From Bretschneidera sinensis (taxonomy: Eukaryota > Streptophyta > Magnoliopsida > Brassicales > Akaniaceae): a DNA stretch of 64,000 nt. The position numbers and the translations under genes are program-made. The notes below the pieces were generated by a model. It saw only the letters and a program-made list of their open reading frames with translations. It made no database searches and was not told the DNA's origin. The stretch lies in the NCBI GenBank assembly GCA_023935145.1, contig CM043705.1, positions 52,336,084 to 52,400,083 of the forward strand. The letters are read 5' to 3'. Shown one piece after another: positions 43,954-55,549 of this stretch (positions are counted from its first letter, which is position 1; each line of letters starts with the position of its first letter).

Positions 43954-44725
43954 ATGGCTTTTGAAAGCATTGATATATCTTAATGGGGCTCTGAGAGAGA
44001 GAAATGTTTTATCGATATCATGGTTACTGAGGTAAAAAAGGGAAATATGAAAGATGGTGTGTTTCATAGAAGGATTTGGGATATCATTCTCAAATAATTG
44101 AATTTGAAGACCAACAAGGTTTTTACATTGAAACAATTGAGGGAGAAATCTAAAAAGTTGCGTTTGAAACACCACCTGTTTAGTCAATTGCTTGAGCAAA
44201 CTGGGTTTGGTTGGAATACTGAAAGTAATACTGTCACAGCCTTAGATGAGACTTGGGAAAATTACGTTCGGGTATCATCTTTCTCCCTAGTCTTACATAG
44301 TGTGCATTTATCTTAAGAAAATTTCTTTTAAATCGATAATTACTTTTATATCTTCATTTTTATTTTCTTAGGCACACCCAAAAGCTTCCCAATTTCGTAA
44401 GCAAGGCTGTGAACACTACAAATTGTAAGGGATAATCTTTAACAAGTCAACTGCCACATGAATTCTTCACTATGCTTCAACCCAAGATCCACCTAATTCC
44501 GATGAGGAGAATACATTACATGAAGCTTTTCTCAATAGTGCGATGGTTTATGCTGATTATTCAGTTGCAGCATGTTTGAAAGTACTTGATGAAATGGAAA
44601 ATTGGGTGGATGATGACACATATTTGAAGGCATTAGAGAAATTTACAGGTAATTATAAGTTGAGGTAGGCATTCATTAAAATGCCTTTGGAGAGGAAGTA
44701 TGCGTGGTTAGCTAGGATTGGTTGA
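43954..44725 (+). pseudogene. Harbinger ORF1: Myb/SANT-like DNA-binding protein
   Basis: Exon 1 (43954-44271) begins MAFESIDIS; a TAA stands in the next codon, before WGSEREKCFIDIMVTEVKKG. Then come RRIWDIIL, a second TAA, NLKTNKVFTLKQLREKSKKL, LFSQLLEQTGFGWNTESN and TVTALDETWENYVR: a complete Myb/SANT-like (Myb_DNA-bind_3) pattern with Trp residues and the TGFGWD/WE.Y signature. The intron 44272-44371 has GT..AG ends. Exon 2 gives HPKASQFRKQGCEHYKL, a stop, then DEENTLHEAF, LKALEKFTGNYKL and MPLERKYAWLARIG with a stop at 44723. In this superfamily the protein partners the transposase for nuclear import and DNA binding. About four in-frame stops make it nonfunctional. Confidence 0.88.
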
Positions 44726-44905
44726 GAGTTGGAGACATTGCCTTTGGGTTTAAATTATGTTTGTGTGTTAAGGATATTAATTGTTCGTTGATGTGTGTTT
44801 ATTTTTGTACTTGGATATTTTTATTACCTTTTTTAGTTTATGGATGTTATGTTATTTCTTTGGATTAAACTTATGCGTTTGACATTCCATGTATTGTTGG
44901 AATAT

Positions 44906-44983
44906 GAATGATTAGAATTGTGTATATAGGTCTAATTATATTTGAATGATTAGAATTGTGTATATAGGTATAATTATATTTGA
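44906..44983. repeat. 38-bp tandem duplication
   Basis: Two copies of ATGATTAGAATTGTGTATAT followed by AGGT(C/A)TAATTATATTTGA, differing at one base, between the two Harbinger genes. Probably replication slippage. Confidence 0.85.
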
Positions 44984-45122
44984 TAATTCATAGAAAACAG
45001 AGGAGGTGCTGTCGATTTTTAAAAAAAAATAGAATTAAACTTCATTCTATTTAGATTTGTGGAATATAAACTATACTACATGATAACCATAATGGGACTT
45101 GTTTTTTTGTTTAGGTTAAGAA

Positions 45123-46550
45123 ATGGACCATTCAGACCCCAATAATTGTGGTAGCCAATATAATTCATCAAGTTCGTCCACTGAAGATGAGTATGAAATG
45201 CTCTCATTGTTAATGCTTCCTATGTTTTCCGAATATGATGAAAAATTTATGAATAAATTACTTATGCGAACATCACGACTCAGTGGACATGAATATATAA
45301 CTGAATTGTTAAATAGTCGTTCAGAGCTAGTTTATGAATTGTTTCGCATGAACAAAGAAACATTTATGCACTTATGTAACACATTGAAGCAATATAATTA
45401 TATAAAAGACTCAAGGGATGTCATCGTAGAGGAAATGATGGTCATTTTCTTGTTTGTTGTGGAGCACAATGTGGGCACAGAGTTGTAGCTGATCGATTTC
45501 AACATTCATTAGAAACAATTAATCGGCATTTTAAGACAGTGATGAGAGCAATGAACAAGTTTGCGAAGCACATAATATGTCCATGGAATGACCACGTGGT
45601 GCCTCCACAAATTAGACATGATAGAAGGTTTTACCCTTTTTTTTAAGGTAATGTATCATATGCTTGATTTTCATTTTGTTAGTTTAGCTTTATATATACA
45701 ATATATAATACCAAACTGAGTCTAATGGTATGCATTCTAATGGACCCAAAAATGCATTGGCGCAATTGATGGAACACACATCAGTGCATGGGCACCAGCA
45801 GAAAAAGCTACCAGTTATAGGGATAAAAAATCGGTTGTCACACAAAATGTGATGTGTGCATGTTCATTTGACATGAAATTCACATACGTGTATAGTGGGT
45901 GGGAAGGTACGGCTAACGATTCACAAGTCTTTTTGGACGCTTTAACTCGATCGGATGCTCAATTTCCTTGGCCTACTAATGGTAAATCTATTTTAGTACA
46001 AAGTTGAAATTATATACTAATTGATTGATGTGTACTAAGAGAATTTGTATGACTTATAGGTGAGTATTATTTGGTGGATTCTGGTTATCCATGTACAGTC
46101 GGGTTTCTTCTACCGTTTAGGGGTGAATGGTATCACTTAAATGAATATCAAGGTAGAACACGCCAACCAACAGGTTATAGAGAACTATTTAACTATAGGC
46201 ACTCATCTCTACGTAATGTTATAGAACGTTGCTTTGGGATCTTAAAGGCGCGCTTTCCAATTTTAAAAATGATGCCTAGATTCAAGTCCGCTAGATAACT
46301 TCTTATAGTTGTTGCTTGTTGTGTCGTACATAATTTTGTACGCTAGTGTTCTCAGAGTGATCAACTGTTTAATGAATAGGAAGCAAAGGGCCATGAAGTA
46401 GAAAACGAAGGAGGGTCGAGCACATTTACAAATAATTATACAGTTGATTTGTCTTATGCGTGTGCAGTAGCTATGGCTGCGTTTCGTGAGCTTATTGTCA
46501 TTCATATGTGGGTTGTCATTCATATGTGGGCAGACCGTTTTGATATTTAA
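45123..46550 (+). pseudogene. Harbinger DDE transposase
   Basis: Exon 1 (from ATG 45123) has ELFRMNKETFMHLCNTLKQY and EEMMVIFLFVVEHNVG, the family N-terminal helical region. A 1-bp frameshift near 45476 moves the rest (VVADRFQHSLETINRHF, CPWNDHVVPPQIRHD) to the next frame. After an intron, the core reads CIGAIDGTHISAWAPAEKA (first Asp), VYSGWEGTANDSQVF (second Asp), an intron 45982-46059, then YYLVDSGYP, FLLPFRGEWYHL and NVIERCFGILKARFPIL (Glu). All three DDE residues are kept. The C-terminus (VVACCVVHNFVR) is broken by TAA/TAG codons where Gln is expected. An 18-bp duplication near 46497-46530 repeats VIHMW. Cut-and-paste transposase; dead as written. Confidence 0.93.
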
Positions 46551-47164
46551 TTTAATATATGGTAATCATGTTAATCTTTGTCAGTAAGATTTAGTTAATT
46601 TAACGTCTTTATTTGTGTTAATTTAGTTTTTTTTAGTTACTGAATTTTGTTTTTTTTTTCTTAGGAATATATTTCACATATTGATATATTATTTGATTTA
46701 TAGGATGTGAGGATGGCAAACCAACCAAATTGGACAGTTGAGGCAAACCCGTTTGAAGGAAGAATTTTGGGCCGTTCATTTCCATTTAATCAATTTATCA
46801 AAGTTGTATTTTATCAATGAATATTGTATCTTAAAGTTGTCCTCAACTATCTTATTTTTAAGAAGAAAAGTATGTCATCTTTTAGATATTGAACAAACTT
46901 GAATATTGTATTTGATGGGTTGTTCAAATTTTATCAAATTTTATCAAATTGTATTGTATTTTTTATTTTTATTTTTAAGATTTTATTTAACAAACAAACA
47001 TGACATGACCAGGGAAGAACGTTGTCATGTTTAATCGATGATATATAAAAAATACTAATATTTTAAAAATAAAATAATATTAATTATTTCCATGTATTTT
47101 GTGTGTACTTAAACAATTGTATTTAGTAAATATGAGAAACAAAATTAATTTTAAATATTAAAAT

Positions 47165-47407
47165 TTAAACTGAACACTGAAAACTGAAAACAATTACAAG
47201 AAAATATAATCCAAAGAGTTTTCTATTTTCAAAACAGTTTTCGAACACTAATTATCCAAACAACATTTCACTTAAAACTGTTTTGGAAACAGTTTTTGAA
47301 CACTGATTATCCAAACATGTTTTTTTCAAAAAATATCAGAAAACTGTTTTCAGAAACTCTTTTCGAAAACAGTTTTCAAACATTGAAAACTGTTACCAAA
47401 CATGCCC
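47165..47407. repeat. Harbinger right terminus and subterminal repeats
   Basis: AAACAGTTTTC, GAACACT and CAAACATG words in both orientations, ending GTTACCAAACATGCCC. Confidence 0.75.
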
Positions 47408-49012
47408 AAATGTGTTTACTAGCTTTGGATTTAATATAATCAAAATAGTATATACTTCATTAATTAGCTATAGAAGGGTAGCTAAAACTTAAATAATACT
47501 GAAAGGAACTATCTCTCCATTAAAATTTATATAAAAAAACTTTATAAATTATAAGTACATTTTTTACCATTATAAATAATAACTATATCTTCAAAATATA
47601 TCTAAGTGTTATATGATATTATATAAAAAGTACAAGATAGATATATCGTGTTAATGTGTATGTATGTATATATAGGTATGTATTATAATCTTGGAAAAAA
47701 AATATAATATGTATATGTACAACATGTGCTAGCAAATATTTTTAGATACCTTACTAAAAAGCCTTGATAGTTGCACTTATTAGGAGATTCTTAGGTGAGA
47801 TATTCATATTAATGTGACATTGAGAAGATAACATTGAAAGCAAATTTTGAAAAGGAATTATTCCAAAGTATTTTACTATCTTTCTTGGAATGTTAATTAG
47901 GTTTAATTAGTTTCAATATCCATTTATGCAACGTTTGGATGTCCGAAATTGAAATCGAGGTAGAATTATATTTTTTTTCAATATTAAAATGATTGAAAAA
48001 TATCATGATTTCATCCTAATTCAAATTTTAAGTTTCAACTTTTGACAATCAAACGTATCGTTAACATTTTTAGATATCTTAGAAAAACACTTTGACGACA
48101 AACAAATTATTTTAAAGCTCTAGCTAGTAAAGGAACTGTAAACCAAAAGCTTCTATTTTCAAGTTTATGTCTTATTTCTGGTTATTTTTTTAAAATATGT
48201 TTTATTTATTCTTAATATAGAGGGAAAGAGAATTAAATCAGAATCTTTTATATAGAATATTCTAAATTAACCATTAGATCACAACTCCATATTAGTGATT
48301 TTTTGTAATTTTTTTGTTATACTGGTTAGGAGAGAAATCAAACTTAAATCTCTTATTAAGAGAATCTGAAGATAATTTCTAAGCCAAAAGTTTTTTATTA
48401 ACATTTTTTATAACGATAATCAGTAAATCAAAAGTATGAGTTAGTAACTTTTGTATTGTTTCTAGCATTTTTATGCTTAATTAAGTATGTTATTTGGAGG
48501 TTATTTCGAAAAGAGGTTCTAATGATAGATTTGGTAACAATATTGAGTAGAAAGATTAGAAATTTTTACGAGAAGTGGGTAAATGTTTCTTCTTTAAAGA
48601 TGAAATATATAGGACTAATTACTTCCTTGCTATCAAGGAAGAAATTTTTACTGTATTTAGTTGATGGAGACTTAAAGATTCTTTTTTTAATCTTAAAATG
48701 ATTTTGCAAAATAAGAAGAGAAAAAGAGAATAGTAGGCAGTAGTAGCTAATAGGGTCTATCTTAAAAATTGACGGTGAAATATTTTCTTTTCGACTAAAC
48801 GGATTTTTTTTTTTTTTTATTGGCTCAGGTGTTTTAGATCCATTAAAAAAAAATTTGGTAATTTTGAGAAGCTATAATGGTAACGTTAATATAAGTATAA
48901 GATTCAAAAAATAACATTATCAGTAAAAAATTTTAAAATTATCAATAAAGTTTCTAATAGATCTGAAACTTATACTTTAGACCCGAGCCAACCAGCATTT
49001 CTTCGTCTAAAC
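47408..49012. other. AT-rich spacer, no gene seen
   Basis: Nothing convincingly coding. The open frame near 48456-48701 resembles no family I know and is compositionally like the noncoding surroundings. A small inverted-repeat unit lies at 48819-48992. Confidence 0.5.
48819..48992. repeat. Inverted-repeat unit, about 174 bp (possible MITE)
   Basis: The arm TTGGCTCAGGTG..TTTAGATCCATTA pairs with TAATAGATCTGAAAC..GACCCGAGCCAA, with an 11-bp offset in one arm. The centre is A/T. Confidence 0.45.
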
Positions 49013-49434
49013 TAGGAATGACAATTCGCATGTTTTAGATGTTAACCTTACCATTTAAAACCCGTTTAACCAGTTTTGGTTAACTTTTCATAGATTTTAA
49101 ACAATTTCGATTAATTTTTCATGAGTTTTAATAGTTTCGAGTAGTTTTTGAATAATACAAGCGAAAGTTTGAACCAAAACCTCTTGCTTGTAAAACCCAT
49201 CTATTACCAATGATTTAAAGCTACTATTTGTTTAGTTTTCACAAGTTTTATATTTATATAATAAACAATGCATATAAATAATAAATATTAATTATATATT
49301 AATTAATTAATTATATAAATAAAAAAGACAAGGAAAAAAAAAAAACTGACAAAACCCATTACTTTACTTTCCCTAATTTTCGGTCTTTGGTGTCCAAAAC
49401 AAGACAAGTCAATTTTTTTAAAAAAACTCTCATC

Positions 49435-49680
49435 TCTCTATCTCTCACACCTGAACAGGCAACAGTGCACCCATCTTTTTCTGCGAAAAATTCTCTTTCT
49501 CTTCTCACGACCCCAGCCCCCAGCCCCTAGATCTCGTGACCCCAGCCACCCAGCCCCCCAGCCGTTGCCCCTAGCAGTCGCACAACCACAGCCATCGCAC
49601 GTCGTCTGCCCTCTCCCCGACCTTCGTACGCTCTCTGCTCTCGTCTTCCTCTATCACGCGACTCTCGTTTAATTATTTGG
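49435..49680 (+). other. GC-rich, pyrimidine-rich island inside the hAT element
   Basis: CCCCAGCCCC-type repeats, CTCTCTATCTCTCAC and CGACCTTCGTACG stand out sharply from the AT-rich flanks. It resembles a plant 5' UTR or first-exon region. It could be the leader of the parental hAT element or captured gene DNA; no domain is recognised. Confidence 0.45.
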
Positions 49681-49697
49681 GTTTTTTTGTTTTTTTC

Positions 49698-49860
49698 AGT
49701 TGATTATCTGTTTTTTTATATTGATTTTTTTTTTTGTATTTTCAGTTGACTATCTATTTCTCACATTGATTTGGTTTTTTATATATTTTTCGATTGATTA
49801 TCTGTTTTTTACATTGATTTGGGTTTTTATGTGTTTTTTAGTTGATTATCTGTTTTTTTA
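49698..49860. repeat. 48-bp tandem repeat in the hAT element (about 3.5 units)
   Basis: Units begin (A/C)GTTGATTATCTGTTTTTT-like and continue CATTGATTTGGTTTTTTAT. They produce a Phe-rich open frame that I do not regard as coding. Confidence 0.8.
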
Positions 49861-50002
49861 CGATTTTTTTTTTCAATTTTGGTTTTTTGGGGTAACTGCA
49901 ATTGATAACCTGTAAATAAACAGTTAAGGTTATTTAACAGATAGTTACATAGTTAGAGGTCACGGTTTAGGATAGTTCTCAAAAATTTAATCGGTTAGTT
50001 AA

Positions 50003-50615
50003 TGTTGTAAATTTTTTTAAACGAGAATAAAATATTAGAATCAAGACTTAGAGACGTGTAGTAATCATTATCTTTAAAGCTTTATTCATCCCCACTTGTA
50101 TAAACAAGTTTGCAATTGGTTACAAATGAATAGTCCTCCAAGATACAGTCAAATCTCAAACTTGAAGTCTACAGATAGCAAAATCTAAGGAACTTTCGAT
50201 TTAATTTTGCTTTGAAATACTGAAATATTATGACAAATTTTTTTTTAGAAAAAAAGAGATAAGAAAGAATGAAAAATGAATTATATTCTAAAGTGTGGAG
50301 TTGGGAGTGGGAAGTATTTATAGGTGTAGAAGCACCTCTTCAAAAGGTTATGGAAAGTCATGTTTTTCAGATTTAATGAGAGTCTTATGATCATGTCTAT
50401 TAGTTTTTAACGGACCAGATCATGTTTGTTTAAAAAAAATATTTAAAAAATCTGACACTTTTTTGTTTAAATTACAACCTTTAGATTTAAATTACACCCT
50501 TTAGATTTAAATCATGCATTTATGTTTAAATCACAACCTTTAAATTTAAATAAATTCCTTTTGGGTTTTCAAACAACCCTTTAATATCATTTTAAATGAT
50601 TTTTTTTTTCTAATA
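50003..50615 (-). repeat. Copia-2 3' LTR
   Basis: Starts TGTTGTAAATT and ends near TAATA, next to the minus-strand purine tract complement TCCTCCACTTG. It shares GTATTTATAGGTGTAGAAGC and the ATTTAAATCACACC block with 61612-62139. Confidence 0.85.
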
Positions 50616-51148
50616 ATCCTCCACTTGTTTGAAAAGCTAATTTACTGCCACAATATCTTTGAGTCTTGTATGCATAAAGTAGGTATCTTTAGATTTAAAA
50701 CCTTCTATTAGTGTAAACAACTCAAATTCATATCGAAATGAATGGTGTCCTTTAGATTAAACCAACATTTTTACGTGATACGATCGGAGCCACCACACAC
50801 ACATAATTCTCTTATTTCGGTGATAATTTATTTTCACTTGGCACTATTATGGCCATGTGCTATATCCTGGTTTCCTGAACCTCAAGAAAGCAAACCATAA
50901 CTCTCTATAAGAAGCGGCACCACTCCTTCGTTCACATAGGTGAAGTTCCTATTGCGTTTCCGTTACTAAAACGCATTTTATAACTTCATTAAGTGTTTAA
51001 CTCATCCTCTAAAACGTAACAGACGATATTATCTTTTTTAATTATAGGCCAAATTTGTGACAATATCAACAGTCAGTAACAGTGACTTGTTATTACCCAT
51101 TAAAACTTAGGACTAGTAGTCTACTAGCATTAGGTTGGGTTACCATCA
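50616..51148. other. Copia-2 internal 3' untranslated stretch
   Basis: Purine tract on the minus strand (AAGTGGAGG, 50618-50627), then sequence with no domain up to the end of the RNase H frame. Confidence 0.5.
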
Positions 51149-51700
51149 CTACTGACTTTTAAATGGTTTAAGCTTCATATCTCTAGATGTATTACTTACT
51201 AGGTCTCTTGCAAGTGCTTTAGTAAGTGGATTGGCTAAGTTCTTACTTGATTTTACATAAACAATTGTAATGATATAATCTTGTATCAGTTGTTTCGCAT
51301 ATTCATGTCTAAGACTGATGTGTCTAGACTTACTATTTAAGGTACCTCTCACAAAACTTTGTTATAAAAAAATTATGTATTTTCAATGCATAGCATGTGG
51401 TCACAAAATTTATTTCCAACAATAAATTTCTAATTAATCCATTTAGCATTTTTTTCTCAATTGCTATTGAGGCAATTAATTCTGATTTCATTATGTGAGA
51501 CATGCATGTTTGTTTTTTACTCTTCCAAGAAACATTACATCCTCTAGGTATTTTATATCTCTTATTCTCGTCATCCGACTAGCATCAGTGTATTCTCTTT
51601 ATACAACCAGATTACCATGGAATCAATGTATCCATTTGATACAATCGGTTCAAATCAAATCTATAATTTCTCCTAGGTAACCAAAGATTCTAGTAAATTA
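51149..51700 (-). pseudogene. Copia-2 RNase H remnant (C-terminal part of pol)
   Basis: Minus strand: VSWKSKKQTCMS, SELIASIAIEKKMLNGLIRNLLLEI, then (open, 51352-51149) SKSRHISLRHEYAKQLI, IVYVKSSKNLANPLTKAL and MKLKPF. These are the copia RNase H signature (SWKSKKQ, E.IA, KSRHI..RH, LADPLTK, GMKLKP). Everything upstream in pol is missing. Confidence 0.85.
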
Positions 51701-51875
51701 GTATATTCTCGTAATGTACTATAAAGTACTCAAAGCATAACCACTAATTTTTCTCACTTTAATTTTCATAAAGCATATTTCTTGTTTCACTTATATCAAC
51801 CATATAAGTTTCAAGATTTCAACAAATTTTCACATATATTTATGGTATTCTATAATATAATTAATACCCCCACAC

Positions 51876-51922
<47 letters not shown>

Positions 51923-52629
51923 CTTTACATTAACAACAACAAGAAATTAATTGTTTCATTGTTAAACAACGAAATGACCCCCACATTTCTACTATGTGTG
52001 TTATTTCTGAATACACAAGTTACTATTCAATATAGCCATAAACAAATATGCTTGAGGAATTGAATCATACAAACGAAGTTTAGTTTTGATATTTAATATT
52101 AAAACTCTACACCCATACCTTTATCAACATAAAGACTTTTACTTTGTCTTAAACAAGTGGTCATACTCCTTAATTCATCATAAGGACCTTTGTTTAATAT
52201 TACCATATACATCACTATGTCTTCTTCATTAAGATACACATACAATAGCACTCATGCAATTGCACTTATGATGATCACAATGTTCAGGTTATATGGCGTC
52301 CTTACTCACCACTTTTAGAAATGTCATTTTTCATGTGTGCATCTACAATTAATTCTTTTGACATTTGTATCAATTGATCATGTGAGTTTTCTATGCACAA
52401 ACCAAAACAACCCCTATCATTGTGCTTCAACACAACATTACTCATATTCATATTATGTCTTAAAGACATACACACAAATGCATAAATTTATTAACTTCAT
52501 GTTTATTATGCGTAACAGTAACATCTCAAGCAAGATATAGTCATTTGAACATTAATTTCTTATGAATAAATCTAGAGATGTAATAACAATCTCACTAGCA
52601 AGATGTTATTTGACAACAACTCATGCACA
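51701..52629. other. Copia-2 internal AT-rich stretch with (TA)20
   Basis: It lies where integrase and RT should be but shows no pol motifs. (TA)n at 51881-51920. It may be a scrambled internal remnant or filler from a deletion. Confidence 0.45.
51881..51920. repeat. (TA)20 microsatellite
   Basis: 40 bp of uninterrupted TA. Confidence 0.93.
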
Positions 52630-53037
52630 CAAATAAGCTATAATAGCCCCCACTTAGAATGATTCAGGTAAAACATTTTTTAAAACCCAGAGTTTATTGA
52701 TAATAACTTGTAATTCGGGAATTTGTTATAGGATAGGTTTATGGTCAAACATTTTGAAATCAAAGTATTTGGAAACTAAATACTTATTTGTACCTTCTTC
52801 CTCCGCTTTGTATTTGTATTCAAGAGCATTCCAAATATCACGAGCCGATTTGATGTCAGTGAATAGATCATACAAGCAGTTTGACAATGTGTTCAGAATA
52901 TGCCCATGACACAGCAACTTGTCCTCCTCTATTTTCTTCCTTACTTTCTGTACTTGTTCGATCACCATTATTTGAGGCTGCTCTCCTTTCTTAGGTACTG
53001 GATCATCAAGAATGGGATGACAAATTTGGATCCAGTA
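52630..53037 (-). pseudogene. Copia-2 gag remnant
   Basis: Minus strand: HPILDDPVPKKGE, DKLLCHGHILNTLSNCLYDL, KSARDIWNALEYKYKAEEEG, NKYLVSKYFDFKMFDHKPIL, a stop, then QIPELQVIINKLWVLKNVLP and VGAII: the UBN2-type copia gag capsid region. The first 40 or so codons are absent. At 53037 the frame runs without a break into the truncated Gypsy-4 LTR, making a chance fusion frame that begins inside the LTR (53070). Confidence 0.87.
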
Positions 53038-55136
53038 TTGAAATCCCAGCACGACACATACATGCAACAATATAAAAAAAATAATACATCAACTGAAAAT
53101 ATATATACATCAGCCATCAACAGGGAGTTACATTATTAATATCCTATTTGAAACAATATATACAACATACTAAAGATGTATGAATATCCAAATTTTTTTC
53201 TTCCTCTTTCATTAGTCTGAGGATGTTGACCACGAGACTTACAGATAAAAACCCAGTCTGAATCTCAGCTCATAAATCTATTTGTCCTACTAAAATTATT
53301 TAACAATGAGGAGTGAGTTTCATAAGCTCAGTGAATTAAATTTACTAGAAGTACTCGAATTATATACTTTTAGTTATATTCATTCATTGTAAAATCAACA
53401 TAATTAATCATCTTTCTCTTCTCACATTCTACTTCAATTATTTATCAACTTCTTTTAATAAATAAATTATCAAGCTATCTCTTTTAATACATATATATCA
53501 TATATTTTATCAATTTAATATCATCATAAAGTTCACATCATACAAACAAACAATCAATAATATAATTCTTTATTATGTCATCATTTCTATTTATCTATCA
53601 TCAAAATTGTCTCATTATGAGACTCATCTATCTATCCATCATTTAATAATCAAAACTGATTCTTTAGTATCTCAGCCATTAATAATAAATATTTAAAACA
53701 AATATAATGCATGAATTTCAATTATCTTTCTTTCTTTCTCATCAAATCATTTCAAATTATCATTTGGGAAAGTCTTCCCACATGTTAACATGTTTTAAAC
53801 AGACCAGCTGCCTTCCTGGTCTTCTCAGCTAAACCAGCTGCCTTCTTGATCTTCCCTTTTATGCATATGAGCAATAACATACAAGCAAACATACATCAAA
53901 ACATTCAATTCAACTATCTAGCTCTTTCTCAAAATTATTATTTTTATCATATTTATTAAATTGTCTCATCATATATCATATCAAGTTTTCAACCATATTT
54001 TCAAAAATTTCATATAACTTCTCCAAATATTTTTCATAAATCCATCCTTTTTAAAATATAAATTCTTATATAATTAATATTCAACATACTATTTAATCTC
54101 TAATCAATAAATCAATCAATTATCATATATAATAGAAAATACATCATTAAATCATTATAATTCAACAATTTATTCAAATATCATAAATTCATATTTTTAT
54201 TGGTCTCGATTACTAAAATTAAATCTAACTCACCATGTAGCACTTAAAGCTACCCGTAGATCACTTTCTTGCCTTTCCTGCTCCTTTCAGTAATTTCTTG
54301 AGATTGCTGATAACCAACACCTAATCGTAAATTGTCATAAATCGTACTATTTCATAACTTAATTCAAACAATATAATTATTTAGTTATGAGTCTTATTGA
54401 AAATTTACCTCAAATATGATGAAATCTTGCTATTGTAATTAGATTATTGTACCATCTCTAATATTGGAGAAATTTTCTTTATAACTTTTGCTAAGAAATT
54501 TGAATTAAATAAAGAAGAAAACCAAATGAGATTTGGTAAGAAAATAAATCTTTCAAGCTCATAGACTTATAAGCTTACCATATTTTTTCTTCTCCACCGC
54601 TTCACTGTTTAGATTTTTTTTAAGTTACTTCATCAGAGATTAATTTTTTTTTTTCGCCGCTTCACTGCTTCAAGTGAAGTCTGCGATTGATTTTGTTTTT
54701 AAATACAATTTATATATTTGCCATTGGTTATTTATAATTCTACCATCATTTCAAATTTACTGTTTTACCATTATATAATTATAGTCTTGCCATTCACCCT
54801 TTAAAATCAATTTTTCATAATTTCTTCCTTCCAAAATATTTATAAAATTTATAGAGAAATATAAAAATTTATATTTTCTTCCAATTTTTTTTAATTATTT
54901 TTCTCTACTTCAATTAATATTTTTCTTCAAAATTCTTTCATTTCAACTTTAAATTTCAAAAAAATTTAGTACTTTCTTCTTCGAAAATTTCTAACTTTTT
55001 TCAACAAAGTTTTCAATATTATCTTTCAAATATTATTTCAAATCAATACTAAATCTTTCATAAATGGATTATTTAATTCAATATAATATATATAAAATTA
55101 CTTCTTTACCCTTATTTTATGAACACAAGTACTATA
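53038..55136 (-). repeat. Gypsy-4 3' LTR, terminally truncated
   Basis: Starts at TTGAAATCCCAGCACGACAC, equivalent to 59395 in the other LTR, and ends AAGTACTATA (other LTR GAGTACTACA). It has only two dyad modules (53798-53850). Confidence 0.9.
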
Positions 55137-55194
55137 ATTCTACCCACCTTATAAATTTTTCGTCATCGAAATTTCCTTACCTAACTCATGAAAA

Positions 55195-55480
55195 AACGGG
55201 GGGTACTTTTTCCTCATTCTTGCCTCATACTCCCAAGTAATTTATTCAACATCTTTGTTCTGCCGTAACACTTGAACTAAATAAATAACTTTATTACGCA
55301 AGACTTGTTCCTTTCTGTCTAGAATTATGACTAGTACTTGCATAAAGGTCAAATATTCTTGAAGTTCTACAGCCTGACTCGAAATACTATGGGATTCATC
55401 ATGTAAACACTTTCTCAAAAGTGAAACATGAAACACATTGTGTAATTGCTTTAACACTGGAGGCAAATCTAATCTATATG
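55195..55480 (-). pseudogene. Gypsy-4 chromodomain-like C-terminal tail
   Basis: PPVLKQLHNVFHVSLLRKCL, ILDRKEQVLRNKVIYLVQVL and RQNKDVE, a TAA where Glu is expected, then ITWEYEARMRKKYPPFF. This is the Tekay-type chromodomain remnant pattern (VEE.TWE.E..MR..YP.LF). It would bind histone marks in an intact element (family knowledge). Confidence 0.82.
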
Positions 55481-55549
55481 TTACTGGTCAAACTATTTCA
55501 ATCACCTCATATGGCCCCACAAATATCGAATTCAACTTTCCTTTCTTTT

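Larger units (their letters stand above)
40112..47407 (+). mobile_element. PIF/Harbinger DNA transposon, about 7.3 kb, decayed
   Basis: Ends GGGCTTGTTTG (left) and CAAACATGCCC (right) are inverted copies of the plant PIF/Harbinger terminus GGGC(C/A)TGTTTG. Subterminal DNA at both ends is crowded with TTCAAACACTGAAA and AAACAGTTTTC words in both orientations. Inside are the two genes expected of this superfamily, a Myb/SANT-like protein and a DDE transposase, both on the plus strand. The 3-bp flanks are AAT and AAA, so the expected TTA/TAA duplication has decayed or the ends are off by a base. The long 5' part holds an antisense WRKY gene fragment. Confidence 0.88.

Noticed and set aside
40112..47407. 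Clean 3-bp TTA/TAA target duplication for the Harbinger element
   Set aside because: Flanks read AAT and AAA; shifting the ends by one base does not give a match, so I do not claim it.
48456..48701. 81-codon open frame in spacer
   Set aside because: No recognisable motif, AT-driven composition like its flanks, no supporting splice or promoter context.
49700..49915. Phe-rich 71-codon membrane-like open frame
   Set aside because: It arises from T-rich 48-bp tandem repeats in the hAT element; no start context or family likeness.
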